From Ctenosaura bakeri (Eukaryota > Chordata > Lepidosauria > Squamata > Iguanidae), in NCBI GenBank assembly GCA_948474755.1, contig CAOLHI010000354.1:1-64000 (forward strand): a stretch of DNA of 64,000 nucleotides, read 5' to 3'. Numbering within the stretch: position 1 is the stretch's first letter; every line of letters begins with the position of its first letter. Shown one piece after another: positions 46,801 to 58,410 of the stretch. The position numbers and the translations under genes are program-made. Under the pieces are notes generated by a model. It was not told where the DNA came from, made no database searches, and was given only the letters and a program-made list of their open reading frames with translations.

Positions 46801-48931
46801 ACTGGCAATGCCACGATTGGTGTCAGCACTTAGCATGGCAGGTGACATGACCAGGTCTGAAAGGTCTCAGATGGTACGTATGCCAGAACCCTCTCCCATG
46901 TTGGGTTTCTCTTTAATTTTTAACCTGAAAAAAAACCAACCCGGCATTGGACTGGACCAGGTCATGACTGAAGACCTTTCACATTCCCTAGTTATGGTGC
47001 TATGATTGCACTAGCCATGTAGATCAAATGATGTGTGATAGACTCTTGGGCATCATGTTGCTCAGAGGTTTACCAGACTGGTGAAAGAGAAATAGAATAC
47101 TATGTGTCCTTCAGGAAGAAAACAACAACAAAGAAGAAAAGATGTACAGATACTATTCATCTATATGTCCAGGGAATTTCTTTTGATGCAAAAATTCTGC
47201 TGGGATCAGTGGTTTTGGAACAGAATATGCATACCGGAGTGCACTCCTGGAATCTAGGCTGCAGTCCTATATGGCTCAGTGTAGCACAGTAGGTCTGTAT
47301 GTGGACCTGCGCTAGGCTGAGCCATGTACCACACCCTGACTTACTGAACAGGCTCTGACCATTCCCTGTTTTGTGAAGAGTGGGCAGGACTGCAGAAGAA
47401 TTTGGCTACATTCCCATAGCCAGCTGTGAAATTATTACAGCAACACTGAGACCTTAGGAGGACCACAAGGGATCTCAGTGCTGATGTCATAATTTCATGT
47501 CTGGCTATGGGGACGTAGCCAGATGCTTCCACAGTCTGGTCTGCTCCCCATGGATCAGATAACAGCCATATGGGGTGGCTTCAGAGGCATTTCAGTGCTG
47601 GCAGGGAATGACCTTTGGTGCTCTAAATGGAGGAAGGGAATACCAACAAACCACCAGCACCCAAAAAGGACATACACTTGCATAAGGAAACTTACACATG
47701 AATACATGTGTATATCCCTAACAGGACACAAGTCCCAATGTGGGAGAAGTCTTAGGCAGATGAATCAGAAGGACTATATCCAAAGACGTCCCCTAACCTT
47801 TCACAATGCCCACTGCATTTCTCTTGATTACCAAATTCCTGTATCAGATTTCTCATAAATGCGGACTGGGATAAAACAGTCCTCAAGATATTCCCTCAGT
47901 TACTGAGTACCTGCAGTTATCGTTCCTCCCCCCGACATTTAATATAGACTAAATTTGTACACAAAGGCACAATGCCAGCCCTCTTCCTTAACTATGCAGT
48001 GCGTGGAAATTTTTATTTTCTATTATTGTGCTCTAAAATAATCTTCCAGTTACTTTATTTACTGACAGAGAAAGCTGGTTCCTTGTCTTTTTCTGTAGCA
48101 TGTATTCTGCAAAGAATACTGCAGAAACCCAGTATTCTAAACAAGGGATGCCCTTTGCACAAACTACTTTTAAAACTTTGTCTCCTATCTCCTGCATTTG
48201 ATTTGGGATAGCTAGGGAGGTATAGTGATGAAGCTTGTGTGCTGCATAGACTTTCAGCATACTTTGGAACTTTCCCCCTCCAAATTTGGTTGGTGTAATG
48301 ACTCTCCACCATGTCTATTTTGGCTTTGGACTTTGCAGATGCAGCAATAAAGCAGGAAGGCAGAGAACTAAGCTTTGTGTGCAAAATATTGATGAGAGTA
48401 AAGCCCAGAGAGGAACAGAGCAAGCCCTGTCTTTAGGTCCAGCAAGGCAGTCACATCAGATGCTGAGAGGCAGAAACAAAGTATCCCAGGAGGGAGCTGA
48501 ATGTGACATAGTCTGCCCTTTGCTCTCTAAGCTAGCCCTGGGCCTTTACGTGTGGTAGCAGATGCTACCCCACCGTCAGTGTGAAAGAGAATATCAGCTG
48601 CTATTTAAGTGAGCTTTTATACATGGAAAGGGAAAGGTAGGGTTAAAGAGGTTTTTAGACACTAGTACAGGATAGATCTCTCTGTTGCCCAGCCGGCTGA
48701 AGACTGGCCAGTACAGGAGAGGCAGGCCTCTACAAAGACTGCCTTAAGTACTGTGAGAGGAATACTTCTCATGAGAATTCCTGGTTCCTGCAAGATAAGT
48801 GATTTCATGAGAGCCTGGACTGTCATGAGAGGACCTCCTCTCATGATCCTGGAAGCAGGTTTATGTGACTGTCTCAGTTACCCATAGAGCTGCATTTGCA
48901 ACAGATCAGTCCCTGCCTGAAACCATTTTGT
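46801..48931. other. Intergenic, no gene seen
   Basis: Apart from the hairpin at 47404-47520 I recognise nothing. Frames at 47523-47858 and 48055-48423 are short and featureless. Confidence 0.5.
47404..47520. repeat. Long near-perfect hairpin
   Basis: The left arm GGCTACATTCCCATAGCCAG ... GAAATTATTACAGCAACACT pairs with the right arm, whose complement reads GGCTACGTCCCCATAGCCAG ... GAAATTATGACATCAGCACT. Arms are about 50 nt with a loop of roughly 15 nt. Weaker pairing continues outward for another 30-40 bp. It is likely a fold-back MITE. The stem length would also suit a small-RNA precursor. Confidence 0.65.
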
Positions 48932-49510
48932 TATAGAATCATAGAAATGCAGAGTTGGAAGAGACCACATGGGCCATCCAGTCCAACCCCCTGCCATGCA
49001 GGAACACCCTCAAAGCACTTCCGACAGATGACCATCAAGCCTCTGCTTAAAAACCTCCAAGGAAGGAGACTCCACTACACTCCGAGGCAGCAGATTCCAC
49101 TGCCGGACAGCCCTGACTGTCAGGAAGTTCTTCCTGAGGTTCAGGTGGAATCTCCTTTCCTGCAGCTTGAATCCATTGCTCCTTGTCCTGGTCTCTGGAG
49201 CAGCAGAAAACAAACCCTCTCCTTCCTCTACACGACATCCCTTCAAATATTTAAACACGGCTATCATGTCCCCTCTTAGCCTTCTCTTCTGCAGATTAAA
49301 CATACCCAGCTCTCTAAGTCTATCCTCATAGGGCATGGCTTCCAGGCCTCTCACCATTTCGGTCACCCTCCTCTGGACTTGCTCCAGCTTGTCAATATCC
49401 TTCTTGAATTGGGGTGCCCAGAACTGGACACAGTATTCAAGATGGGGTCTAACCAAGGCAGAGTAGAGTGGTACCAGTACCTACCTTGATCTAGACACCA
49501 TACTCCTAAT
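48932..49510 (-). mobile_element. CR1 LINE 3' end (5'-truncated)
   Basis: The minus strand encodes the last 148 residues of a CR1 ORF2 without interruption ([20 protein letters not shown] ... [17 protein letters not shown]) and the short 3' UTR. It ends in the AATCATAG-type unit at about 48932. It is very similar to the copy at 50887. Truncated on the 5' side near 49510. Confidence 0.92.
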
Positions 49511-50886
49511 TTTATGGGCCAAATGCTTTGGGGGATCTCTATTGTGCGGGTGGCTGGATCCCATTATCAACAAGTGAAGAAACATGGGACTTGAGGTGTT
49601 CTGTGGGGCTCAATATACAACCAGATGTCAAATCCCCAAATACAGGATGTTCAAAATGGGATGCTTGGGAACCCAAGGGTGAGAGCAAAATTGTACTTTT
49701 TACACCAAGTAGCAAAATCGCTTGGGCTGACCCTGAAGAAGAAGCAGGAAGTCATATTGCTGTTGAAGGCCTCCAGATCCATCTGAGTTGAACTAGGCTG
49801 TTTTCTGAATTACCATATCTTCAAACCCTGCAAGTGTCTCAGTGTCCCCATTTTTCTCTCCTCTTCTCACTTTCCCCCTTTGTCCTCAACTTGGTTTAAT
49901 TGCTGCAAAGTACAAAAGGTGTTTGCACTAAATTCAGTGTAAGGGACAGGAGAGGATGGGGAGAAGTCTTGCCCTTCCCAGGAGGCTCAGGCAAAAGCAA
50001 ACTGCTACAGCCTCTCCTAAGCTTATGTGTTCTTCCTAACTAATAATTTTTGCCATCTTGATCACACTTTGATCTTAATTCATCACATGTGTCTTGGTTT
50101 TTGTCAGTGACACATTGGACGGTACGTGTCAAGGATTGAACTGGACCTCTAGGCTGATGCACGGCCTTATCTTTTGGCACACTGCTACATGCTTACGGCT
50201 GAATGAAGGAAAACAGAATATGGACTAAACTATAGCTACTTGTCATGCAAAGCAGATATGCAGTTAGAGAGGTTACTGTCAAATAATAGTCATTTACACT
50301 TTAGTCTCAGCATGGAAGGAGAAAAAAGGATATACTGAGAAGGTATTGCTTGCTACCCAAAACTTTTACTAATTAGGTGGCAAAAAGACTGGAGGCTTAG
50401 CTAATTTCATTTGGAGATCCCTACTTTTTTCTTATAGCTCTAGAGATCTTTTGTGGCATTCATTTTTAGATAAAGAGAGGTCTGATTCTAATTAGGCCAT
50501 TTAGAATAAGGAGGTCAGGGGTGTGGGATAAGGTAACATGGTTGTGATATCTTACCAAGCTCACAAATGTAACATTCGTCATTTCTCAGATGTTGCAATC
50601 TGAATAAATTCCTCTATCATGAAACATAATCCTTGTACAATTCCTTCACAGTCCAGTAGATACATGCTGCATAAGCAATCCAAGCAACATGGTGTGGACC
50701 AGATAGACCAAAGCAAACCTTTGGCTCCTGTATGCAACACTTACTAGGTTTCAGTGTTCTGGATGTGGCTTTTCATTCTGGCTAAGTCTGATGCCTATTC
50801 CCTTGCAGCCTGAGACTGCCAACAAATTAATAGTAAACTCCAGGCTGTAGACTCTTTTCCATCTGCTGTTGGCCAAACTTACTGGG
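49511..50886. other. Intergenic, no gene seen
   Basis: Sequence between two CR1 tails of the same orientation. No recognised feature. Confidence 0.5.
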
Positions 50887-53466
50887 AATCATAGAATCAT
50901 AGAAATTCAGAGTTGGAAGAGACCACACAGGCCATCCAGTCCAACCCCCTGCCATGCAGGAACACCCTCAAAGCAATCCCGACAGATGGCCATCAAGCCT
51001 CTGCTTAAAAACCTCCAAGGAAGGAGACTCCACTACACTCCGAGGCAGCAGATTCCACTGCCGGACAGCCCTGACTGTCAGGAAGTTCTTCCTGAGGTTC
51101 AGGTGGAATCTCCTTTCCTGCAGCTTGAATCCATTGCTCCTTGTCCTGGTCTCTGGAGCAGCAGAAAACAAGTCCCCTCCTTCCTCTACGTGACATCCCT
51201 TCAAATATTTAAACATGGCTATCATGTCCCCTCTTAACCTCCTCTTCTGCAGACTAAACATACCCAGCTCTCTAAGTCTATCCTCATAGGGCATGGCTTC
51301 CAGGCCTCTCACCATTTTGGTCGCCCTCCTCTGGACTTGCTCCAGCTTGTCAATATCCTTCTTGAATTGGGGTGCCCAGAACTGGACACAGTATTCAAGA
51401 TGGGGTCTAACCAAAGCAGAGTAGAGTGGTACCAGTACCTCCCTCGATCTAGACACCATACTCCTATTGATGCAGCCAAGAATTGCATTGGCTTTCTTGG
51501 CTGCCACATCACACTGCTGACTCATGTTCAGCTTGTGGTCTATGAAGACTCCTAGATCCCTTTCACACGTACTGCTATCCAGCCACGTGTCCCCCATCCT
51601 ATATTTGTGGATTCCATTATTTCTGCCTAAGTGTAGGACCTTACATTTCTCTCTGTTGAATTTCATTTTGTTCGCCCTGGCCCAGCTCTCCAATCTATCC
51701 AGGTCATTATGAATTTTGATCCTCTCCTCTGGCGTATTAGCAACCCCTCCCAATTTGGTGTCATCTGCAAATTTGATCAGCATGCCCTCTATTCCTTCAT
51801 CCAAGTCGTTGATAAAAATATTGAACAGCACTGGGCCTAGGACAGAACCCTGTGGCACCCCGCTAGTCACTTCTCTCCAGGACGAAAAGCAGTCATTCGT
51901 GATCACCCTTTGGGTTCGGTCGGTCAACCAATTACAAATCCAACTAACGGTAGCCCTGTCCAGCCCACATTTTACTAGCTTCGTTGCAAGAATGTCATGG
52001 GGAACTTTGTCAAAGGCCTTGCTGAAATCGAGATATGCTACATCCACAGCACTCCCTTCATCTATCAAGCTAGTAACTCTATCATAAAAAGAGATAAGAT
52101 TAGTCTGGCATGACTTATTTTTGAGAAATCCATGTTGACTTCTCGTGATTACCGCGTTGCTTTCTAAATGATTAGAAACTGACTTCTTAATGATCTGCTC
52201 CAGGATCTTTCCGGGTACTGATGTCAGGCTGACTGGGCGATAATTATTTGGGTCCTCTTTTTTTCCCTTCTTGAAGATGGGGATAACATTTGCTCTCCTC
52301 CAATCTGCTGGAACTTCTCCTGTCCTCCAAGATTTCTCAAAAATTATAGCAAGTGGTTCCGAAATGACCTCTGCCAGCTCTTTTAATATCCTAGGATGCA
52401 ATTCATCTGGCCCAGGAGACTTGAATTCATCCAATGCGGCCAGGTATTCCTGTACCACCTCTCTACTTATTATGTGCCTCATTTCCCCTGCTTCCTCCCC
52501 TGCTCCCCAACCGCCAGGTTGAGTGCTTGTATCCTTCTGGGAAAAAACGGAGGCAAAGAAGGTGTTAAGTAGTTCTGCCTTTTCTCTTCCACCTGTGAGT
52601 AATTCGCCATCTTCCCTGCGCAGCGACCCTATCATCTCCTTCTTTTTCCTTTTGCTGCGGACGTATTTTAAAAAGCCCTTTTTATTGTTTTTAATGTCTC
52701 TGGCCAGCCTAAGTTCGTTCTGTGCTTTAGCCTTTCTGACCTCCTCCCTACATCTCTTGGCTACTTGCTTAAATTCTTCTTTGGTGGTTTCCCCCTTCTT
52801 CCATTTCCTATACATGTTTCTCTTAACTCTTAGCTCAGCTGAGAGTTCTTTAGTCAACCATTCTGGTTTCTTCAGATGCCTTCCATTTTTCCTCCTTAAT
52901 GGCACTGTTTTAGACTGTGCCTTCAGTATCTCCTTTTTAAGGAACTCCCATGCCTCCTGAACTCCTTTCCCTTTCACTATTCCTGACCACGGAATTCCAG
53001 CCAGCAGCTCCCTAAGTTTACAGAAGTCCGCTTTTTTAAAATCTAAGATGAGTGTCTGGCTACCCTTATCTTCTCCTTCCCACTGAATGCTAAATTCCAA
53101 CAGGGCATGGTCACTCCCCCCTAAAGATCCAACCACTTCTACCTCATTCACAAGGTCATCCCTGTTGGTCAAGACCAGATCTAGAATATTTGATCCCCTT
53201 GTGGCCTCTTCCACCTTCTGGACCATGAAGTTGTCTGCAAGACAAGCAAGAAACTTGCTGGACCTTGCTGTCTTGGCAGAGTTTGACTGCCAGCATATAT
53301 CCGGGTAATTGAAATCTCCTATTATTACTGTATCCCTCCTCTTTGAATGTGCAGTCATTTGGTTGAAGAAGGCGTCATCCAAGTCCTCAGCCTGGGTTGG
53401 AGGTCTGTAGTAAACCCCCACCAGAATATCCCTATTGTTTCTGGCTGCCTTAATTCTTACCCAAAA
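50887..53466 (-). mobile_element. CR1 LINE, 5'-truncated, with intact ORF2
   Basis: A non-LTR retrotransposon reading on the minus strand. Its 3' end carries two AATCATAG units (50887-50902 on the plus strand), the diagnostic CR1 terminus. The 81-bp 3' UTR precedes ORF2. Homology stops abruptly near 53466, the usual result of incomplete reverse transcription. I see no clear target duplication, which CR1 often lacks. Confidence 0.95.
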
Positions 53467-53469
53467 GAA
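50968..53469 (-). CDS. CR1 ORF2: endonuclease (C-terminal part) plus reverse transcriptase
   Basis: An uninterrupted frame of about 833 codons, of which 817 lie downstream of a GTG at 53419-53421. No genuine start is present because the 5' part of the element is missing. Numbering from that GTG, the endonuclease remnant shows GDFN at 35-38 and SDH at 103-105. Reverse transcriptase motif A (YLDFSKAFD) is at 463-471, motif B (SGVPQGS) at 520-526 and the catalytic FADD of motif C at 551-554. The C-terminal region ([13 protein letters not shown] at about 672-684) is typical of CR1. The protein would copy CR1 RNA at a nicked target. It is probably not expressed here, since it lacks the 5' end, ORF1 and a promoter. 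The open frame indicates a recent insertion. Confidence 0.93.
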   Translation of the reverse strand, partial: FFWVRIKAARNNRDILVGVYYRPPTQAEDLDDAFFNQMTAHSKRRDTVIIGDFNYPDICWQSNSAKTARSSKFLACLADNFMVQKVEEATRGSNILDLVLTNRDDLVNEVEVVGSLGGSDHALLEFSIQWEGEDKGSQTLILDFKKADFCKLRELLAGIPWSGIVKGKGVQEAWEFLKKEILKAQSKTVPLRRKNGRHLKKPEWLTKELSAELRVKRNMYRKWKKGETTKEEFKQVAKRCREEVRKAKAQNELRLARDIKNNKKGFLKYVRSKRKKKEMIGSLRREDGELLTGGREKAELLNTFFASVFSQKDTSTQPGGWGAGEEAGEMRHIISREVVQEYLAALDEFKSPGPDELHPRILKELAEVISEPLAIIFEKSWRTGEVPADWRRANVIPIFKKGKKEDPNNYRPVSLTSVPGKILEQIIKKSVSNHLESNAVITRSQHGFLKNKSCQTNLISFYDRVTSLIDEGSAVDVAYLDFSKAFDKVPHDILATKLVKCGLDRATVSWICNWLTDRTQRVITNDCFSSWREVTSGVPQGSVLGPVLFNIFINDLDEGIEGMLIKFADDTKLGGVANTPEERIKIHNDLDRLESWARANKMKFNREKCKVLHLGRNNGIHKYRMGDTWLDSSTCERDLGVFIDHKLNMSQQCDVAAKKANAILGCINRSMVSRSREVLVPLYSALVRPHLEYCVQFWAPQFKKDIDKLEQVQRRATKMVRGLEAMPYEDRLRELGMFSLQKRRLRGDMIAMFKYLKGCHVEEGGDLFSAAPETRTRSNGFKLQERRFHLNLRKNFLTVRAVRQWNLLPRSVVESPSLEVFKQRLDGHLSGLL

Positions 53470-54520
53470 TTAAATGAATGAAAGCTTTCACCTTGCAAGA
53501 GATAATGTGGAATTAGTATTGCACATACCCTGTTACAATCTTCTTGCCTGTAAGTAGGTTGGTTGGAACCAATGTTCCTATTCCTCTTTATATAAAAAGA
53601 AACTGATCTTGAGAGAGCTGCCTTAAAGGTGCAGAACCTCTTCTAGTTCACATGTCTTTGGGAAAAGCAAATATTGCAAACTGGAGGAAGTCCAAAGGCT
53701 CCTGAAGAAAATAAAAAGCCAGAAACTAAAGGTGAGGGGGAAAAAATTAATAGAAAAGAGACATTTTAATAACAGATTTATCTTAGAAATCAAAGCTGGA
53801 GGTGGGTGGGGGAAGGATAGTTAAAGTGTGCTTCAAGGTTATGTATAGATTGTTTTCCTTCCTTTTTTCTTCTTGTTTTCTCAATGAGAAAGCAGGCAGT
53901 AGCTCATAAAGAACATATAATGATCGTCTAACAGACTTGCACGTGGGTAAGCTGGCATTAGGAGGTTCTGCGACTAACTGAGGGACTCTGTGTCTATTTC
54001 TGATGGATCTCCCTGAAGAATAAAATATTGTTTGTATTTTTTTTAACCTAAGTACAGGCATCCAGAGTCATTATCCCAACTAAATAGTCACATATTTATC
54101 GCTCTACTTTCCTGTATCCTGCTAGAATAAATACAAAATGGTCTCAAATGTACTACAACACTATGTACCGGGCAGAAATGTTACTCCTCTCTACCAGGAA
54201 AATCCAGCTTATCTCCATTGTTCACCTTCCTTTCTTTTTTTCAAACTGTTTACTAGCAGCAGCCATTGATACTCATAGTGGTAGTGGTATTTTATTATTA
54301 TTATTATTACTTAATTATTGTTATTTTTGTGGTGCTATTTAGTTATCAGCTCTTATTTGCTGCAACTTCACAAAGCTAGTGGTTAAGATAATGGTAAATT
54401 TTCTGTGAACTAGGGGGGCTGTCACATTAAGCTAAAATGCTTCTTCCTAATATGCTTGCTTTCTAAGTGACAAGAGTTTTGCATTAGTTGCCTTTGCACA
54501 AAGGAGTATGGATGGACAGA
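53470..54520. other. Intergenic, no gene seen
   Basis: A short TTA microsatellite lies near 54291-54330. Nothing else is recognised. Confidence 0.5.
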
Positions 54521-54758
54521 GCTAGCATGGTGTAATGGTTTGAGTATTGGACAGTGATTCTGAAGACCAGTGTTCAAGTCCTGCTCAGTCATAGAAACTC
54601 ACTGGGTGACTTTGAGTAACCCATACTCTTTCAGCCTCAGAGGATGGGAAAGGCAAACCGCCTGTGAACACCCCCCACCCCCTGCTCACAAAAATAATAG
54701 GTTTACCTTAGAGTTGCTGTATGTTGGAAATAACCTGGAGGCACACAAGACAACAGCA
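54521..54758 (+). mobile_element. Sauria/ACA-type SINE
   Basis: Complete order of parts: the A-box-like GCATGGTGTAATGGTTTGAG, B-box-like GTTCAAGTCC, body ACTCACTGGGTGACTTTGAG and TTCAGCCTCAGAGG, and BovB-like tail TTGGAAATAACCTGGAGGCA followed by CACAAGACAACA. Confidence 0.88.
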
Positions 54759-54889
54759 ATGGGTGTACATCTTGGACCATTAGAGCTGTTTCCAGAAGAA
54801 AATGTTATCTGCACATCTCAAATGTTTCAAGAAATTATCCTGAGAGAAATACACACTTTTTGTGCTATTTTATTTTTACTGTTTCCAGA

Positions 54890-55310
54890 AACATGATTTT
54901 AAGTACAAAATAAGTGTTTTTGAAGGGGGAAAAACCCACTGATTTTGGAGAAAATCCAACAATGGAAGAGTATGGCTTTTTGCACAACAAGAGTTGCACA
55001 TAATTGATAGGGAAAAATTAGCATAAACATATTTTTTGTGTAATATTTATATTTTTGGGGCAACCCCTTGCATGTTTTTGGAAAATGTGCGAGTTTTGAG
55101 TGAAGATTATGCAAAACTCCGCCTCTGTACAATTCTGTACCAAATATCTGCAAAATAATTTCCTAACACAGTTTGGGATGTGTGAATAGCAGGTGAAAAT
55201 GGCACAAAACTCTTGTCTCTGTGTAATCCTTCCCAACTGCATTTCCAAAATATATATAACCTCATTTTTCCTCTGGAAATGAATGGTGAATAATCTTTTC
55301 ACCCCTACAA
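54890..55310. repeat. A/T-rich old repeat, unnamed
   Basis: Contains several imperfect repeats of GCACAAAACTC / GCAAAACTCCGCCTCTGTA and TACCAAATATCTGCAAAATA. It is partly similar to 40330-40530. I cannot assign a family. Confidence 0.3.
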
Positions 55311-55356
55311 AGGAGCATCAGAAATAGTTGTTGATCCATGAACAGTCCCAGCAAGG

Positions 55357-55572
55357 TTATTGTTGTGTGCTTTCTTTCCCTCTTGACTTTTGGTGACCCT
55401 AAGCGAAAACCTATCACATTTTCTTAGCAAGTCTTGTTTGACATTGCCTTCCTCAGAGGCTGAGAGAGTGTGACTTACCCAAAGTCATCCAGTAGGTTTC
55501 AATGGCCAAGTGGGGATTTGAACCCTGGAATCCCACAGTCTTAGTCCAATACTGAGGCCACAACACCGTGGT
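55357..55572 (-). mobile_element. Sauria/ACA-type SINE
   Basis: The plus strand reads TTATTGTTGTGTGCTTTC (tail complement), TGGTGACCCTAAGCGAAAAC, GAGGCTGAGAGAGTGTGACT and GGATTTGAACCCTGG, ending with the head complement CCACAACACCGTGG. Confidence 0.85.
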
Positions 55573-55619
55573 TATAACCATATGATTATTGTGAAAGTTT
55601 ACATTGATTCTTAGCTTAG

Positions 55620-55787
55620 GATCTTTCTGCACTATACTGTTACAGCGCTATTATTCCACTATTATAGGCCCAATATTTCTCTGGCTGAGAATTCGAAATG
55701 CCCCTCCCTAAACTGCAAACCCCAAGATTTCACAGAATGTTGAAAGTAGAATTAATAGTGCTGTAACAGTGTAGTGTGGAAAGACCC
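55620..55787. mobile_element. Palindromic hAT-like MITE
   Basis: The left end GATCTTTCTGCACTATACTG ... CAGCGCTATTATTCCACT is mirrored by the complement of the right end (GGTCTTTCCACACTACACTG ... CAGCACTATTAATTCTACT). The middle has CTGGCTGAGAATTCGAAATG, shared with the elements at 57604 and 61258. Confidence 0.7.
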
Positions 55788-57603
55788 TCAGTATACCAGC
55801 ATAAACCTTAGTGGAATTCCAGTGTCAAAGAGTATATTCCTGTAGCGGTGAAGACAGCTGAACTCCCACAACAACTAAACCCTTTTCTTTCCTTGGGGTG
55901 AGAACCTGCAGATTGTACTGCCCAGACAGGCTTACTTTTGCCCTGCTCTGTCATTTAGATGGTAGGAATAGGTAAAGATCAGGGTGAGCTAACACCACTA
56001 GCGTGTTATGCATGGAATGTGTACTTGGATACATATCTGTCTACTTTTTGAAAGTGCCTCCCTAAGCCTGTAGTCCTTGACACTTTTGGGGAGACAGCTC
56101 CACTGAAGGCACTGGGTCGTACTTCTGAGTAAACATGCAGTGGGCCACACTTCATTTTTAGCAATGGCGCAACGTTTCCCATTGTAGAGAGGCTGCAGAA
56201 TCCCCACATCTGAGCTGGGCAGAGATAATATCAAAGGAAGGCTTCTATGGCACATGTTGGACAGGTTGATGCTTGAGAATTCCCTGCCCCATGCCATTCA
56301 TGTGCTGTTTGGTAAACTGAAGTTCTAGATGTGAACATGAATAAACATTTATGCTTGAGGTGGTAAGATTATGCAAGTGGACTCCCTGGTATTCCCACAC
56401 ACCACTTACCATGAGATGATACGCCTGTCAAGCAGTAGACATTCACATCTGAACCAAGTCCCTAGGAACACTTTGGTTACATTACTTAATCAGTGGTTGT
56501 AAAACAGACGTCACTTTAATGACTCTTTCCACATCTCGTGTTCCCCTTCTCTGAGGCCAATGTGACACCTGTTCTTTTTGCCAAACTACCTTCCACACAC
56601 TGTTCTCCAGGCCTCACTGTCTCTCATGACTACTTAAATTGTCAGATTTAACGTTTTTATTATTTGTGACTGTGCAGTTCTTCGCACAATGGTCCTTGGC
56701 TAGGTCCTCTAGGTGCTAATGTAGTAGTAATAATCACAATAATCATAATAATAAGAGTGTCAAACTATAACTTAGGACTCCCTGGGTTTTGTCTGCCAGA
56801 GTCAGCCCCTGCGTATGATTAAAGTTGGGGGGTAGGTCAGGGTTGTGTGCAATGAAGCAGCCACACTATAATTTAGCAATTACTGTAACCCACACTTGTA
56901 ATTTGAATGGTTTTTCTACAAACTCTTACCAGCGCTTTCTCTCCACTTAGTTTAATGCCTAATTTGATAAGCTGCCTTTAACCCACTCAGTGCTGGCCTT
57001 TTCTTAATGGCTTGAGGGCAAAGGAGACGAAATGCCACAATTAATCAAGCAGCCGGGCAACCAAATGGCTTGGCAAGAGTCCTTGGTGGTCTGTTCTTTG
57101 TGGGCTTGTTGTGGGTAACCTTCAGGAAGTCACCTGAAGCTCTCTGAGCCTCCTACATAGCCCATCCAGCTAATTGTTACCGATCTTGCAGTCTCTGCAT
57201 GTGTGCGTGCCTGCCTATGTGCAAATACATACACACACACACAGAGGAGGCAAGGGGAGGGCTGAGATTTAATTAATGGGGGCTGGTGTTAGGAGAGTTA
57301 AACACAATGTTTTATTACCTGCTGTTCTGTAACTTGTATTTATCCTTTTCAGTAGTGTTTCCCACAGATTTCAAGGATTTCAGAGTCATAATCCCTTCAA
57401 GCTAGCAGTCAGCTTAACCAGTCATTTAAAAATGAACCTATATTTACAGTTAGCACAATTGCATTGGAGCAGAGCTCTCTGGGTTGGTTTTTCCTCCCCC
57501 CACCTTTTCGGGGGAGGATTGAAAGTTATTTGAGAAGTGAGATGTCCTTTGTAGCCCAGCCTTGATTTGGGTTGGGCTGGGCTGTGCTGTAGATCAAACT
57601 GTA
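55788..57603. other. Intergenic, partly repeat-poor
   Basis: No gene recognised. The part 56930-57340 is free of the window's repeat families and is discussed as a candidate conserved element. A short CA microsatellite lies at 57228-57243. Confidence 0.5.
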
Positions 57604-57785
57604 GCCATTTCTGCACTATGCTGTTATAGTACTATTATTCCACTTTCCTGGGAGTTTTTTTAGGAAGAGGGCTTTTGAATTCTCAGCCAGAGAGCCTTTT
57701 GGCCTCAGGAAACTACAAACCCCAGAATTCCACAGAATATTGAAAGTGAAATAATAGCACTATAATAACATAGGGTGGAAATGCC
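57604..57785. mobile_element. Palindromic hAT-like MITE
   Basis: GCCATTTCTGCACTATGCTG then TTATAGTACTATTATTCCAC at the left, and ATAATAGCACTATAATAACA then GGTGGAAATGCCC at the right, form inverted ends of about 45 bp. The interior shares GAATTCTCAGCCAGAGAG with relatives. Confidence 0.7.
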
Positions 57786-57910
57786 CTTTTTTCCTTTAGT
57801 CTGTTCATTTTCTTCCCACAGTGGAATTCCCTGAGATAGATGTACCAACAATTAGAGTTCCATATCAAGCCTGTTTGTTTACCCTCCAAAGACTAGTCAG
57901 AAAACAAAGC

Positions 57911-58094
57911 ATTGTTGTTCTGTGCCTTCAAGTTGTTTCTGGCTTGTGGGGACTCTAAAGCAGGGTTTTCTGGGGACTGACAGTGTGCAATGTGCCTAAG
58001 ATCACCCACTGGGTTTCCATGGCTGAGCAGGGAACTGAAGCCTGGCTTCAGGGTCATAGTCCAATAATGAAAGCACTATTCCACACTGACTCTC
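57911..58094 (-). mobile_element. Sauria/ACA-type SINE, diverged
   Basis: The plus strand reads ATTGTTGTTCTGTGCCTTCA, CTTGTGGGGACTCTAAAGC, CAATGTGCCTAAGATCACCC and GGGAACTGAAGCCTGGC, and ends near ATTCCACACTGACTCTC. The order matches the other reversed copies. Confidence 0.8.
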
Positions 58095-58410
58095 AAACAA
58101 AATGTGCTGTATGCAAAAAATGTAGATGAGAAAAATCATGTGCTATGACAAACAGGCATCTTTCACCATTTTGGGAGGCATGTCTGCAAAAAGTGTGCTG
58201 GACATGCCATCTAGTTTCAAGGGGGCACATGGTGCTCACACTTGCCTTAAGGCCTTGTTGTGAATCTTGCTCCTTTTCTCTCTCACACAGAAATTATATT
58301 TCCCTCTGTGGAAACTAGAACTAGCAGTCTTCTGTTAGGATGCCTGTGTGTCTTCTGTAAACTAAGGGACATTCAGGAGACAATCTTCTATTTGAAGGAC
58401 TGTTCCTCTG

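Noticed and set aside
42812..46848. Related peptides on opposite strands with a YSCEV-like, immunoglobulin-looking string
   Set aside because: They arise from the inverted repeat pair. Nucleotide differences are spread over all codon positions and no exon boundaries or full domain are present.
50887..50902. Short repeats AATCATAG as a CRISPR-like or satellite array
   Set aside because: Two units only, at a fixed position relative to the CR1 3' UTR. This is the normal CR1 terminus.
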